Assembly: GCF_010686755.1 (NCBI RefSeq)
Contig: NZ_JAAGXA010000002.1
Span: 1-64,000, forward strand
Direction: 5' to 3'
Source: Nocardioides zeae
GTDB lineage: Bacteria > Actinomycetota > Actinomycetes > Propionibacteriales > Nocardioidaceae
DNA length: 64,000 bases
Position numbers and translations under genes: made by a program. Within the stretch, counting starts at the first letter, position 1, and each line of letters opens with the position of its first letter. Below the pieces are notes generated by a model. The model did no database searches, was not told where the DNA came from, and saw only the letters and a program-made list of their open reading frames with translations. Shown here one piece after another: positions 27,514 to 35,907 of the stretch.

Positions 27514-28800
27514 TCAGCCCGTCGCCCGGTGGAAGCGCTCGAAGTCGCGCTGGTCGCCGGCCTTCCACAGCGGGACGCTGGCCTTGAGCACCATGGTCAG
27601 CGACACGACGAACTCCGGGTCGTGGAGGTCCTCGCCGAACAGCTCGTTGATCCGCTTCCAGCGGTAGCGCACCGTCTGGGCGTGCACCCCCAGGCGCGCC
27701 GCGATCGCCGGCGCGCTGTCCCGCGACTCGAGCCACGCCAGCAGCGTCTCGGAGAGGATCTCGCGGGAGTTGGGGGTCTCCGCCAGCAGCGGCGACAGCA
27801 GGTCCTGCACCAGGCCCTGGCGCAGCAGCGGCTCGGCGTGCAGCCAGATCTGCGTGCGGTGCTCGGCGCACCGGAGCAGCGGGCCGTCCGGCACGATCCC
27901 CGATCCGGCCAGCGTCAGCATCTTCCGCACCCAGCGGAGGGCGTCGCGCAGCTCGGCGGGACCGACCGGCCAGCCCAGGCCGACCCGGTGACCCGTCTGC
28001 TCGAGCAGCGGCTCGAGCACCTCCACGACCTCGTCGACCTCGGGCGCGGGCGCCAGCAGCACGAGCCCCGAGCCGTCGGGGCGCACCAGCACCCGGTCGA
28101 GGACGCCTCCGGCGGCCAGCACCTCGCGCACCTGCTGGCGCAGCGTGGCCGACTGCTCGTCGGCGACGGTGACCTCCCGGTGCTCCAGGCCCAGCACGAC
28201 GAGCCGCTCCGGCACGCGCCACTGCGCCGCACTCGCCAGCGACCGGAGTGCCTCCCCGTCGACGCCGCGGAGCAGGGCGTCGAGCAGCCGGCGCCGTGCG
28301 CGGCCACGGTCGGCCTCGAGGCGGCGTCGCGCGACGTCGTACCCGATGCGGGTCTGCTCCACGAGGTGGTCGAGGTAGGCGAACATCCGGTCGCCCAGCA
28401 CCCCGAGCGCGTGGGCCGAGAGGCCGTGCGTGCGCGCGAGGTCGCGCAGGTGGCGCCACGCGTCCTGGGTGGCGACGCGGAACGCCGCCTGGGTGGCGTC
28501 GAGGTCGCCCTCCTCCCACGCCTCCCCGTGGCCCATCTGGCGGAAGAGGTCGTCGACGCGCGCGTTGGCGAACGGGCGTCCCTCCGCCACCGCCATGAGG
28601 TGCTCGATCGCAGCGGCGACCGCGCCCTCGATCAGCTGGTGCCGACGCCCCTCGGGGTGACCGGCGTAGCTCGCCACCTTCGCCTGGATCTCGTCGGCGA
28701 TCTCCAGCGCCAGCTCGGGCGCCACGGAGCGCACGGCGCTGGTCAGGCGCGCCGCCGCCTCGGCGTCCTCCGCCCGGATGGGCAACGTCACCGCACCCAC
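27514..28800 (-). CDS. PucR/CdaR-family transcriptional regulator 1
   Basis: 428 aa from a GTG with GGGGGAG six bases upstream. The N-terminal helical region contains MAVAEGRPFANARVDDLFRQ. The middle is a degenerate GGDEF-like domain. The C-terminus is the PucR helix-turn-helix: SETLLAWLESRDSAPAIAAR, then LGVHAQTVRYRWKRINELFG. Its paralog is the regulator at 36496-37725. It lies beside the secreted-protein cluster and the degenerate ATPase gene, so control of these is plausible but not shown. Confidence 0.85.
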   Translation of the reverse strand: MGAVTLPIRAEDAEAAARLTSAVRSVAPELALEIADEIQAKVASYAGHPEGRRHQLIEGAVAAAIEHLMAVAEGRPFANARVDDLFRQMGHGEAWEEGDLDATQAAFRVATQDAWRHLRDLARTHGLSAHALGVLGDRMFAYLDHLVEQTRIGYDVARRRLEADRGRARRRLLDALLRGVDGEALRSLASAAQWRVPERLVVLGLEHREVTVADEQSATLRQQVREVLAAGGVLDRVLVRPDGSGLVLLAPAPEVDEVVEVLEPLLEQTGHRVGLGWPVGPAELRDALRWVRKMLTLAGSGIVPDGPLLRCAEHRTQIWLHAEPLLRQGLVQDLLSPLLAETPNSREILSETLLAWLESRDSAPAIAARLGVHAQTVRYRWKRINELFGEDLHDPEFVVSLTMVLKASVPLWKAGDQRDFERFHRATG

Positions 28801-28889
28801 GTCTGCTCCCCCATGCGTTCCCTCCCTCGTCGACCGGGCCCGCCGCACGCGCGGCGCGTCCCTTCCTGCAGCCGGTGCAGCCCTCCCGC

Positions 28890-29843
28890 TCACACCAGCA
28901 CCCCCGCGACGACGAGCGCAGCCCCCGCCAGCGCCGCCGCCCCGCTTCCGATCCGTACGGCGCGCAGCCGCCCCGGCAGTCCCCGCAGCCTCGCGAGGAG
29001 CACCTCCACGCGGTCGACCGCCACGTCGGGCAGCACCACCACCGGCACGTCGCCCGCGCGCGCCACCGCGGCGCCGGCCGTGTCGGTGAGCGCGAGACGC
29101 GCGCCGACGGGCACGGTTCCGGCGCCTCCCGCCACCCAGACCACGGAGCGGCCGGCCCCGGCGAGCTCCGCGACCAGCGTCCGACGGCCGTCGGCGTCCG
29201 CGACGGCACGGACGTCGCCCCCGGTCTCCGCCGCCAGCCGCTGGGCCTCGACCTCGCCGGCGGAGGTCACCATCGTGGTCGCCCAGCCGTCGGTCGCGAG
29301 CCGGGCCAGCGCTCCCGTGGCCTCGGGCCGCACGCGGTCGGCGACCGTGATGGAGCCGAGCATCCGCCCGTCCACCTCGACCGCGACCGTGCGCCCCCCG
29401 CGGGTGACGGTCGGCGCGGCCACCCCGAGCCACCGCGGGTCGCCCACGCGCACCGGGTGGCGGTCGACCGAGCCCTCGATGCCGGCGCCGGGGACGCGAC
29501 GTACGTCGGTGACACGGCCGCTGCCCGCCAGACGTGAGATGGCCCGCGAGACCGGGCCGTCGCCCTGGTGCTCGAGCGCCCCGGCGAACCAGCGCAGGTT
29601 GCGGTCGTGGTCGGGCTCGACCGGCTCGACCGCCACCACCTGCAGCTCGCCGTCGGTCGCGAAGCCACCGGCCTCGGCGACGACGGCGTCCCCGTGGCGC
29701 GCGGCGGCGAGCAGCACGCCGCCGCGCGGGACCACGGTGCCGTCCGCCCGGAGCGGGGCGAGGGCGAGGGTGTCGGCCAGCACGACGAGGAGGGCGGCGA
29801 CGAGCAGCAGGACGGCACCGACGGCGAGCAGCACGGCGCTCAT
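28890..29843 (-). CDS. Degenerate P1B-type ATPase-like membrane protein
   Basis: 317 aa. One N-terminal helix (AVLLAVGAVLLLVAALLVVLA) and one C-terminal helix pair region flank a soluble part that aligns with the nucleotide-binding and P-domains of heavy-metal P-type ATPases: GDGPVSRAISRLAG (cf. HPLAxAI), GAGIEGSVDRHPVRVGDPRWL, and RPEATGALARLATDGWATTM. The DKTGT phosphorylation motif, the TGD and GDGxND motifs and the transport helices are absent, so it cannot pump ions. Possibly a sensor or structural remnant. GTG at 29880-29882 is an alternative start. Confidence 0.65.
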   Translation of the reverse strand: MSAVLLAVGAVLLLVAALLVVLADTLALAPLRADGTVVPRGGVLLAAARHGDAVVAEAGGFATDGELQVVAVEPVEPDHDRNLRWFAGALEHQGDGPVSRAISRLAGSGRVTDVRRVPGAGIEGSVDRHPVRVGDPRWLGVAAPTVTRGGRTVAVEVDGRMLGSITVADRVRPEATGALARLATDGWATTMVTSAGEVEAQRLAAETGGDVRAVADADGRRTLVAELAGAGRSVVWVAGGAGTVPVGARLALTDTAGAAVARAGDVPVVVLPDVAVDRVEVLLARLRGLPGRLRAVRIGSGAAALAGAALVVAGVLV

Positions 29844-29970
29844 GCCGGTCGGCCGGTCCCACGCAGGACGTCGTCCACGCACTCACTCCCCGATAAGTCA
29901 GTGTGGTTGCGGTCACAGTAGAGCCGCCGGGTGGGCCGTCCGTCAACGCCCGGCAGCGACGGGGGCCCGG

Positions 29971-31065
29971 TCACTGCCCCGCGGCGTCGCCGGGGGCGTA
30001 CGTCGGGTACTCGCGGGGGACGGGGATCGAGTTCCACCGGGGGTCGCCGGGGACGTTCTCGAACACGAAGCACCCAGCCTCCTCCGGCGTGTCGGCGCCC
30101 GCCGGAGGTGGGCCGAAGACGGGCGTCCCGTCATCGAGGATCGCGAAGCACCCCATGGTGCCGTACCGCACGGTGACGGGGTTGTCGGGACCTGAGAGGA
30201 AGGAGCTGAGCGTGGCACTGACGTCGTCGCCGGAGCTCGTCCGGCATCCGGACAGACCGGGGATGTCGACGGTGCCGCTGAAGCTGCCGCCCGTCGTGCC
30301 GTAGGCGGTCCTGTCAGGATCGACCCACTGGAGTTCCTCGGCCACCGGGCCCGAGTCCGGCTCGCTCTGGAGGCGGAGCGCGAACGGCGGTGTCTCGCAG
30401 GCACGCAGCCCCACGTCGACCCCGTCGACGGCGAGCGAGACCACACGGAGCCGCACGTCACCCGTGAGGGTCGCCTGGTCCATGTTGTTGCGGTCGCCGC
30501 TCGCCGCGGACGTGTACCGCTCCTGCAGCCGTGTCGTCAGGGGGACCGGGAGCCCGTCGCCGTCGCGCACCTGGTTCATCTGGATCTCGACCACCACGGG
30601 AATGCTCCCGAACGCGACCGTGTGCACGGGGATGATCTCGCCCTCGCCGTACGGGTGTTCCGATCCCTCCGGCGAGACCATGAAGGCCACCGCTTGCAGA
30701 AGGCTGGCGAACGAGGTGTCCTCGGAGACGGGATAGGGGCAGGGGTTGTCGGGGATCGCGTTGGCGGGTCCCGTGCACGTCCCGAAGGTCGCGTTGATCG
30801 CGAGGGCACGTGTGGGTAGACGCAGCCACTGCTCCGAGCGTGTCGATCCGGCCAGTCCGTTGTAGGGACCGTTGAGCCACGACACCTCGTTGCGGTCCTG
30901 CCCCGGGATGCCGAGCGTCGGCGGGAAGGGCGGACCGGCGTCCTCGACCAGGGGCAGGCCGGGGAAGGGTCCCGGCTCGGCGCTGCCCGCCGTGGGCAGC
31001 ATGAGCAGGGCGAGCACCACCCCCGCAGGAGCCAGGCAGCGACGGACGAACGACGAGGACCTCAC
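29971..31065 (-). CDS. Secreted hypothetical protein
   Basis: 364 aa, GTG start. Signal peptide with basic N-terminus and cleavage near AGSA (residue 29). The mature protein has about eight cysteines in pairs (GTCTGP/NPCPYP, RACETP, SGCRTS, MGCFA, AGCFV) and conserved-looking blocks NEVSWLNGPYNGLAGSTRSE and GSIPVVVEIQMNQVRDGDG. Family not recognised. It is divergent from the A-B-B'-A' array, and the shared gap carries two TTGTCA-N6-TGACAA type sites, one close to this gene's start, so coordinated control is likely. Confidence 0.75.
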   Translation of the reverse strand: MRSSSFVRRCLAPAGVVLALLMLPTAGSAEPGPFPGLPLVEDAGPPFPPTLGIPGQDRNEVSWLNGPYNGLAGSTRSEQWLRLPTRALAINATFGTCTGPANAIPDNPCPYPVSEDTSFASLLQAVAFMVSPEGSEHPYGEGEIIPVHTVAFGSIPVVVEIQMNQVRDGDGLPVPLTTRLQERYTSAASGDRNNMDQATLTGDVRLRVVSLAVDGVDVGLRACETPPFALRLQSEPDSGPVAEELQWVDPDRTAYGTTGGSFSGTVDIPGLSGCRTSSGDDVSATLSSFLSGPDNPVTVRYGTMGCFAILDDGTPVFGPPPAGADTPEEAGCFVFENVPGDPRWNSIPVPREYPTYAPGDAAGQ

Positions 31066-31136
31066 CGGCGCACTGTCGCAGCGGCCGCGAGGGAGCCGAC
31101 AGCGCTGCGCCGGAGCCCGACCACCGTGGGAGCAAA

Positions 31137-31158
31137 AGTTGTCATGTGGGTGATAAAC
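31137..31158. promoter_or_regulatory. Imperfect TTGTCA-N6-TGACAA operator
   Basis: AGTTGTCA (31137-31144), six-base spacer, TGATAAAC (31151-31158). Same half-site and spacing as the perfect palindromes at 31171 and 37855, with mismatches on the right arm. On the minus strand it overlaps a TTTATCA box that could be the -10 of the secreted-protein gene at 31065. Confidence 0.5.
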
Positions 31159-31170
31159 GCGCCCTGCCCG

Positions 31171-31188
31171 TTGTCACGTCCGTGACAA
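31171..31188. promoter_or_regulatory. Perfect TTGTCA-N6-TGACAA operator
   Basis: TTGTCACG (31171-31178) and CGTGACAA (31181-31188) are exact inverted repeats around TC. Its centre is 32 bp, about three helical turns, from the centre of the neighbouring imperfect site. It lies between divergent genes for secreted proteins, about 110 bases before the gene-A start. Confidence 0.65.
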
Positions 31189-31301
31189 TCCAGCGGCCTA
31201 TTTCGCCGACATCGGCCGGCCCCCCTGGACGCGCGGCCCCTGGACCGGGCTGCATGGGCCCCGTGACACCCGTCACAAGCTCGGAACCCAGGAGGACAGC
31301 A

Positions 31302-31946
31302 ATGAAGCTCAGGACCCTCGCCGCCGGTGCGGCCGTCGCCGCCGTCGTCACCGTCTCCAGCCCCGCGTTCGCCGCCGGACCGCCATACACCGTCTCGGTC
31401 GGCGGCAGCAGCGCCGCGGGCACCCACGCCATCAGCGCCACCAGCACCGGCACGGTGACGTTCAACGCCCGCAACACCTCCGGCACGATCATCAACATGA
31501 ACTGCTCGTCCGTGACGGGCTCCGGCACCGTCACCTCGGGCACGGGCGTCAACCCCGTCGCGACGATCGCGACGACCACGTGGACCGGCTGCACGATCCC
31601 CGGCGGCGCGGCCACCGTGACCCACAACGGCACGTGGAACATCACCGGCACGGGCACCAACGCGACGACCGGCAACGAGACGATCGCGGGCTACGTCGGC
31701 GGCGCCAACGCCTCCGTGCGCACGACGTCCAACCCCAACATCTGTCGCTTCACGGTCACCGGGCAGGCGAACGGTTCCTTCAACGAGGCGACCCAGCAGC
31801 TCAACATCAGCCAGACCGGCTACTCGAGCAACCTGACCCTCTCGAACGTCGTGGGCTGCCTCGGCCAGCTGCAGAACGGCAACCCGGCCAACATGGTGGC
31901 GAACCTCAACGTCGCCTCGCCGGACGGCGCCATCAACCTGTCGTGA
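31302..31946 (+). CDS. Secreted protein, family A (copy A)
   Basis: 214 aa, ATG with AGGAGG upstream. Signal peptide cleaved near SSPAFA (residue 24). The mature protein is rich in Thr/Asn/Gly/Ser, beta-strand-like, with four cysteines (NMNCSS, TGCTIP, NICRFT, VGCLGQ) conserved in copy A' at 33508. No enzyme motif is visible. First gene of the A-B-B'-A' array, downstream of the TTGTCA-N6-TGACAA sites. Family not recognised; an extracellular or envelope lipid-related role is inferred only from the linked mce operon and shared operator. Confidence 0.82.
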   Translation: MKLRTLAAGAAVAAVVTVSSPAFAAGPPYTVSVGGSSAAGTHAISATSTGTVTFNARNTSGTIINMNCSSVTGSGTVTSGTGVNPVATIATTTWTGCTIPGGAATVTHNGTWNITGTGTNATTGNETIAGYVGGANASVRTTSNPNICRFTVTGQANGSFNEATQQLNISQTGYSSNLTLSNVVGCLGQLQNGNPANMVANLNVASPDGAINLS

Positions 31947-31950
31947 CCCC

Positions 31951-31989
31951 GAGCGGGCGGGCCGTTCCCCTCCCCCGGCCCGCCCGCTC
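31951..31989 (+). terminator. Strong hairpin after gene A
   Basis: GAGCGGGCGGGCCG (31951-31964) pairs perfectly over 14 bp with CGGCCCGCCCGCTC (31976-31989), loop of 11. It starts a few bases after the stop. There is no T-run, which is common for actinobacterial terminators. Confidence 0.65.
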
Positions 31990-32029
31990 CTCGGCTCGAC
32001 CCCACCCCCACGTCAGGAGACCCGCCCGC

Positions 32030-32665
32030 ATGACCGCCAGCCCGTTCACCCGCCGCGTTCGCCGCGCCCTCACCACCGCCGGCGTCGGCGCCGCCGTCGC
32101 CCTCATCCCGCTCGCCGCCCACGCCGCGACCATCGTCCCCATCGAGTACGACGCCGTCGGCACCAGCACCATCGCCAAGACCGGCTCCGACGTCGGCCTC
32201 GGCCCCACCACCCTCAGCACCGACCTCGACGTCGACTCGGGCAACTTCACCGGCTCCCTGCCCCTGCCCGGCACCCGCACCAACTTCAAGGCCGCCGGCC
32301 TCCTCCCCGTCCAGGCCGACGTCGCCTTCGTCGAGGTCGCCCCCGTCACCGGATTCATCAACCTCTCCGGCGACATCGCCTCCGTCGACGCCACCGCGAC
32401 CTACAACGTCAAGCTCTCCAACATCAAGATCCTCGGCTTCCCCACCTTCACCGGCACCAAGTGCCAGACCACCACCCCGGTCACCATCCCCGTCGGCACC
32501 GAACCCGGCGTCGGCTTCGACCTCACCGAAGGCGGACGCCTCGTCGGCGAGTACACCATCGGCAAGTTCTCGAACTGCGGCCTCAACACCGGCCTCATCA
32601 ACCTGCTTGTCCCGGGCGCCGGCAACACCGTCGAGATCGACGTCTCGAACGGCCGCTTCCTCTGA
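32030..32665 (+). CDS. Secreted protein, family B (copy B)
   Basis: 211 aa. The N-terminus TRRVRRALTT and a hydrophobic stretch ending PLAAHA (residue 32) form a signal peptide. The mature domain has the blocks KTGSDVGLGPTTLSTDLDV, SLPLPGTRTNFKAAGLLPVQ and GNTVEIDVSNGRFL, and two cysteines (GTKCQT, FSNCGL) that could form one disulphide. Nearly identical to B' over most of its length. Function unknown. Confidence 0.82.
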   Translation: MTASPFTRRVRRALTTAGVGAAVALIPLAAHAATIVPIEYDAVGTSTIAKTGSDVGLGPTTLSTDLDVDSGNFTGSLPLPGTRTNFKAAGLLPVQADVAFVEVAPVTGFINLSGDIASVDATATYNVKLSNIKILGFPTFTGTKCQTTTPVTIPVGTEPGVGFDLTEGGRLVGEYTIGKFSNCGLNTGLINLLVPGAGNTVEIDVSNGRFL

Positions 32666-32681
32666 TCGACCGCGTCTCGCA

Positions 32682-32716
32682 GCGGGCAGGCCGACCTCTC
32701 CCCCCGGCCTGCCCGC
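32682..32716 (+). terminator. Hairpin between B and B'
   Basis: GCGGGCAGGCC (32682-32692) and GGCCTGCCCGC (32706-32716) form a perfect 11-bp stem with a C-rich loop, 17 bases after the stop of B. Confidence 0.6.
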
Positions 32717-32759
32717 TTCGCCGTCCCTCCCCACTTGCCTCCCGCACGTCAGGACTCCC

Positions 32760-33389
32760 ATGAGCAGCACCACCCGCCGCGCACGTCGCGCCCTCACCAC
32801 CGCCGGCGTCGGCGCCGCCGTCGCCCTCATCCCGCTCGCCGCCCACGCCGCGACCATCGTCCCCATCGAGTACGACGCCGTCGGCACCAGCACCATCGCC
32901 AAGACCGGCTCCGACGTCGGCCTCGGCCCCACCACCCTCAGCACCGACCTCGACGTCGAGACCGGCAACTTCACCGGCTCCCTGCCCCTGCCCGGCACCC
33001 GCACCAACTTCAAGGCCGCCGGCCTCCTCCCCGTCCAGGCCGACGTCGCCTTCGTCGAGGTCGCCCCCGTCACCGGATTCATCAACCTCTCCGGCGACAT
33101 CGCCTCCGTCGACGCCACCGCGACCTACAACGTCGAGCTCTCCAACATCAAGATCCTCGGCTTCCCCACCTTCACCGGCACCAAGTGCCAGACCACCACC
33201 CCGGTCACCATCCCCGTCGGCACCGAACCCGGCGTCGGCTTCGACCTCACCGAAGGCGGACGCCTCGTCGGCGAGTACACCATCGGCGACTTCGCCGACT
33301 GCGGGGCGAACACCGGGCTGATCAACGCCCTCGTGCCCGGCCCCGGCAACACCGTCGAGATCGACGTCTCGAACGGCCGTTTCCTCTGA
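32760..33389 (+). CDS. Secreted protein, family B (copy B')
   Basis: 209 aa. Same domain as B. The DNA is almost unchanged from about 32787 to 33285 compared with 32055-32557; the few amino-acid differences there are Asp-Ser to Glu-Thr and Lys to Glu. The last 30 residues (DFADCGANTGLINALVPG) and the first ten differ. This marks a recent duplication or gene conversion. CACGTCAGGA precedes both B genes shortly before the start. Confidence 0.83.
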   Translation: MSSTTRRARRALTTAGVGAAVALIPLAAHAATIVPIEYDAVGTSTIAKTGSDVGLGPTTLSTDLDVETGNFTGSLPLPGTRTNFKAAGLLPVQADVAFVEVAPVTGFINLSGDIASVDATATYNVELSNIKILGFPTFTGTKCQTTTPVTIPVGTEPGVGFDLTEGGRLVGEYTIGDFADCGANTGLINALVPGPGNTVEIDVSNGRFL

Positions 33390-33418
33390 GGCATCGCGTC
33401 ACCCGAGGGCTGCGGACG

Positions 33419-33465
33419 GTGCGGCTGGTGCCGGCCCGAGTCGGGCGGAGCCGTCCCAGCCGCAC
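33419..33465 (+). terminator. Hairpin between B' and A'
   Basis: GTGCGGCTG (33419-33427) pairs with CAGCCGCAC (33457-33465), with an inner CCCGA/TCGGG stem in the loop, 30 bases after the B' stop. Confidence 0.4.
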
Positions 33466-33507
33466 AGTGCACCGCCCGTTCACCCTCGTCCGACCCAGGA
33501 GACCCCC

Positions 33508-34152
33508 ATGAAGCTGAAGACACTCGCCGCCGGCGCGGCCGCGACCGCCGCCGTCATCGTCTCCAGCCCGGCGTTCGCGGCGGGACCGCCGTACACGGTG
33601 TCGGTCGGCGGCAGCAGCGCCGCGGCAAGCCACAGCGTCACCGCCGCCAGCACGGGCGCCGTGATGTTCAGCATCCGCAACAACGCCGGCACGATCATCA
33701 ACTCGAACTGCACGTCCGTCAGTGGCACCGGCACGGTCACCTCGGGCACCGGAGTGAACCCGGTCGCCTCGATCTCGACGACCACCTGGGTCGGCTGCGC
33801 CATCCCCGGCGGCGCCAAGACCATCACGCAGAACGGCACCTGGAACATCACGGGGACGGGCACGAACGCCACGACCGGCAACGAGACCATCGCGGGCCAA
33901 GTCGACGGCATCGACGCCAGCGTCCACACCACGGCGAACCCCAACGTCTGCCGCTACACGGTGACCGGCCGAGCCAGCGCCTCGTTCAACGAGGCCACGC
34001 AGCAGCTCGTCATCGACGAGACCGGCTACACCGGCAACCTCACGATCTCGAACGTCGTCGGCTGCCTCGGTCGGCTGCAGAACGGCAACGCTGCCAGCTT
34101 CGCGACCACCCTCAACGTCACCTCCCCCGACGGCGCCATCAACCTGTCGTGA
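33508..34152 (+). CDS. Secreted protein, family A (copy A')
   Basis: 214 aa, same length as copy A, with signal peptide ending SSPAFA (residue 24) and the four cysteines retained (NSNCTS, VGCAIP, NVCRYT, VGCLGR). It differs from A at scattered positions throughout, so the A pair is older than the B pair or has escaped conversion. Its last 14 bases overlap the end of the convergent DUF3533-type gene, so no separate terminator fits here. Confidence 0.82.
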   Translation: MKLKTLAAGAAATAAVIVSSPAFAAGPPYTVSVGGSSAAASHSVTAASTGAVMFSIRNNAGTIINSNCTSVSGTGTVTSGTGVNPVASISTTTWVGCAIPGGAKTITQNGTWNITGTGTNATTGNETIAGQVDGIDASVHTTANPNVCRYTVTGRASASFNEATQQLVIDETGYTGNLTISNVVGCLGRLQNGNAASFATTLNVTSPDGAINLS

Positions 34153-35173
34153 CGCCCCGCCGGTGCAGCACCCAGGACGCGCCCATCGTCAGCACGACCC
34201 CGGCGACCGCCCAGGCCGCGATGACCAGCACGGGGCCACCGATCCCGGCGGCGTCGAAGTAGACAGCGCTGCGCACCGCCTCCGTCGCCGCCCCGTTGGG
34301 CAGCCACGGCCCGACCGTGCGCCAGAAGGTCGGCAGCAGCGCCGCGGGCACGGCACCACCGGCGCTCGGGTTGCCGATGACGACGAAGAGCAGGATCGCG
34401 ACGGCGATGCCCACCGTGCCCAGCAACACCTGGAGGGCCACCGTCATCGCGGCGCCGGCGAGCACCACGAGGGTCCCGATGCCGGCCAGCACCCAGACCG
34501 GCCCGTCCAGGGCGCCCAGCCAGGGACCGACGACGAGCGCGCCGCCGAGGCCCGAGGCCGCGGCGTACGGCACCAGCGACGCGAGCCGCACCGCCGCCCG
34601 GCGGGGCGTGGCGGGACGGCTGCCACGGGCGACGCCGAGCAGGGAGGCGACGAGGTAGCCGCCCACCATCCACCCGACGACGAGGTAGAAGCCGGTCAGC
34701 CCGCGGGCGTCCCCGCCCTCGAGGGGCACGAGGTCCTCCGTCGTGAGCGTGCGTCCCTGCGACGCCTCCGCCTGCGTGAGCACGGACTGCACGGCGGTCA
34801 CGACGGACGACCCGCCGCCCGAGGCGACGAGCAGCGTGTCCTCGGTGCCGTCGGCGGAGACCACCAGGGCCGCGGCGAGGTCGCCGTCCCGAACCTGCGT
34901 CCGCGCGGCCGCCTCGCTCGTCGCCGTCGCTTCGAGCGGGGAACCGTCGATGCCGTTCAACCGGTCGACGACCTGCGTCGCGACGCTGTCCGGCGCCACC
35001 ACCCCGACCTCGATCTCGTGGGGCGTCGGGTCGTGGAACGCGCCGACGTACGACGCGACGAACGCCAGCTGCAGCACGAGCACGCCGAGCACGAGGCCGA
35101 CGGACCGCAGCGGTACGGCGTCGCGGAAGGTCCGCAGGGCGGCGCGGCCCCGCGCCGATCGAGTCGTGGTCAT
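34139..35173 (-). CDS. DUF3533/YhgE-Pip-like membrane protein
   Basis: 344 aa, ATG with GGAGG six bases upstream. One N-terminal helix (SVGLVLGVLVLQLAFVASYV) is followed by an extracytoplasmic domain of about 120 residues and then five or six helices (GFYLVVGWMVGGYLVASLL, LLGTVGIAVAILLFVVIGNP). This is the layout of ABC-2-type/DUF3533 permease-like proteins. It is divergent from a TetR gene with an inverted-repeat pair in the shared gap, the usual sign of a TetR-controlled exporter. No ATPase is adjacent. Confidence 0.75.
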   Translation of the reverse strand: MTTTRSARGRAALRTFRDAVPLRSVGLVLGVLVLQLAFVASYVGAFHDPTPHEIEVGVVAPDSVATQVVDRLNGIDGSPLEATATSEAAARTQVRDGDLAAALVVSADGTEDTLLVASGGGSSVVTAVQSVLTQAEASQGRTLTTEDLVPLEGGDARGLTGFYLVVGWMVGGYLVASLLGVARGSRPATPRRAAVRLASLVPYAAASGLGGALVVGPWLGALDGPVWVLAGIGTLVVLAGAAMTVALQVLLGTVGIAVAILLFVVIGNPSAGGAVPAALLPTFWRTVGPWLPNGAATEAVRSAVYFDAAGIGGPVLVIAAWAVAGVVLTMGASWVLHRRGVTTG

Positions 35174-35187
35174 GTCGTCCTCCATTG

Positions 35188-35251
35188 CGCTACCAGCAGT
35201 TTCGTAATCGACGGTACGCCGCCGCCGCGCATTCCGAAACTCTCAGTAGCG
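35188..35251. promoter_or_regulatory. Paired inverted operators for the TetR regulator
   Basis: CGCTACCAGCAGTTTCG (35188-35204) and, inverted, CGAAACTCTCAGTAGCG (35235-35251) match at 13 of 17 positions. They lie in the 132-base gap between the divergent membrane-protein and TetR genes, and a TATAGG box at about 35253 follows. Likely autoregulatory sites of the TetR protein. Confidence 0.55.
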
Positions 35252-35305
35252 ATATAGGGTGGTGACGTCGGCGACAGCCGCCGGCACCGCGAGGAGGGCA
35301 ATCGG

Positions 35306-35857
35306 GTGAGCAGGACCGCAGGGCGTCCGCGTCGCGCCGGCATCAGCCGCGCGGTGCTCGACGCCGCCGTCGAGCTCGTCGCGCGCGACGGCTACCGCGC
35401 CACCTCGCTCGACGACATCGCCCGCGCCTCGGGGGTCGCCAAGACGACGGTCTACCGCCGCTGGGAGTCCAAGGGCGCCCTTGTCGCCGCCGCGCTCCTC
35501 GACCGGCTGGGCGACCTGCCCGGGGTGACGGGCGAGAGCGACCTGCGCGCGACGGTGGCCTGGCTCGCCGGCGCCGCGAGCCGGCCCGACGTGCACGCCC
35601 TCCTGCTCGGGGTGCTGGCCGAGACCACCGACTCGGAGCTGCGCTCCGAGCTGCGCGCCCAGGTGCGGGCCCCGTTCGTCGCGGCGCTGGCCCAGGGCTG
35701 GGGGGTCGACGCCGAGTCCGCCGCCACCGCGTTCGACCTCGTGGTGGGCACGCTCCTGTTCCGCTCGGCCGGTTCCGAGCCCGTCGAGCGGAGGCTCGTC
35801 ACCGACCTGACCGACCTCGTCGTCGGCTACCTGGTGGACCAGCGACGCGGTACCTGA
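35306..35857 (+). CDS. TetR/AcrR-family transcriptional regulator
   Basis: 183 aa, GTG with GAGGAGG upstream. N-terminal HTH: ATSLDDIARASGVAKTTVYR with the typical YRRWESKGAL after it. The C-terminal ligand domain is like TetR_C_33-type regulators. Expected to repress the divergent membrane protein and itself; ligand unknown. Confidence 0.9.
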   Translation: MSRTAGRPRRAGISRAVLDAAVELVARDGYRATSLDDIARASGVAKTTVYRRWESKGALVAAALLDRLGDLPGVTGESDLRATVAWLAGAASRPDVHALLLGVLAETTDSELRSELRAQVRAPFVAALAQGWGVDAESAATAFDLVVGTLLFRSAGSEPVERRLVTDLTDLVVGYLVDQRRGT

Positions 35858-35907
35858 GGGCGCCCGGTCGGCACCTGCGGACGAGGCGACCGGGGCGCGT
35901 CGCTCCC

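Noticed and set aside
26287..30195. Plus-strand frame of about 1300 codons opposite the binding protein, regulator and ATPase-like genes
   Set aside because: Antisense artefact of high GC third positions; the minus-strand genes have lipobox, HTH and P-domain motifs.
31263..31276. GTGAC-ACCC-GTCAC palindrome just before gene A as a fourth operator
   Set aside because: Spacing and core differ from TTGTCA-N6-TGACAA, and its location just before the ribosome-binding site makes it equally likely an RNA hairpin.
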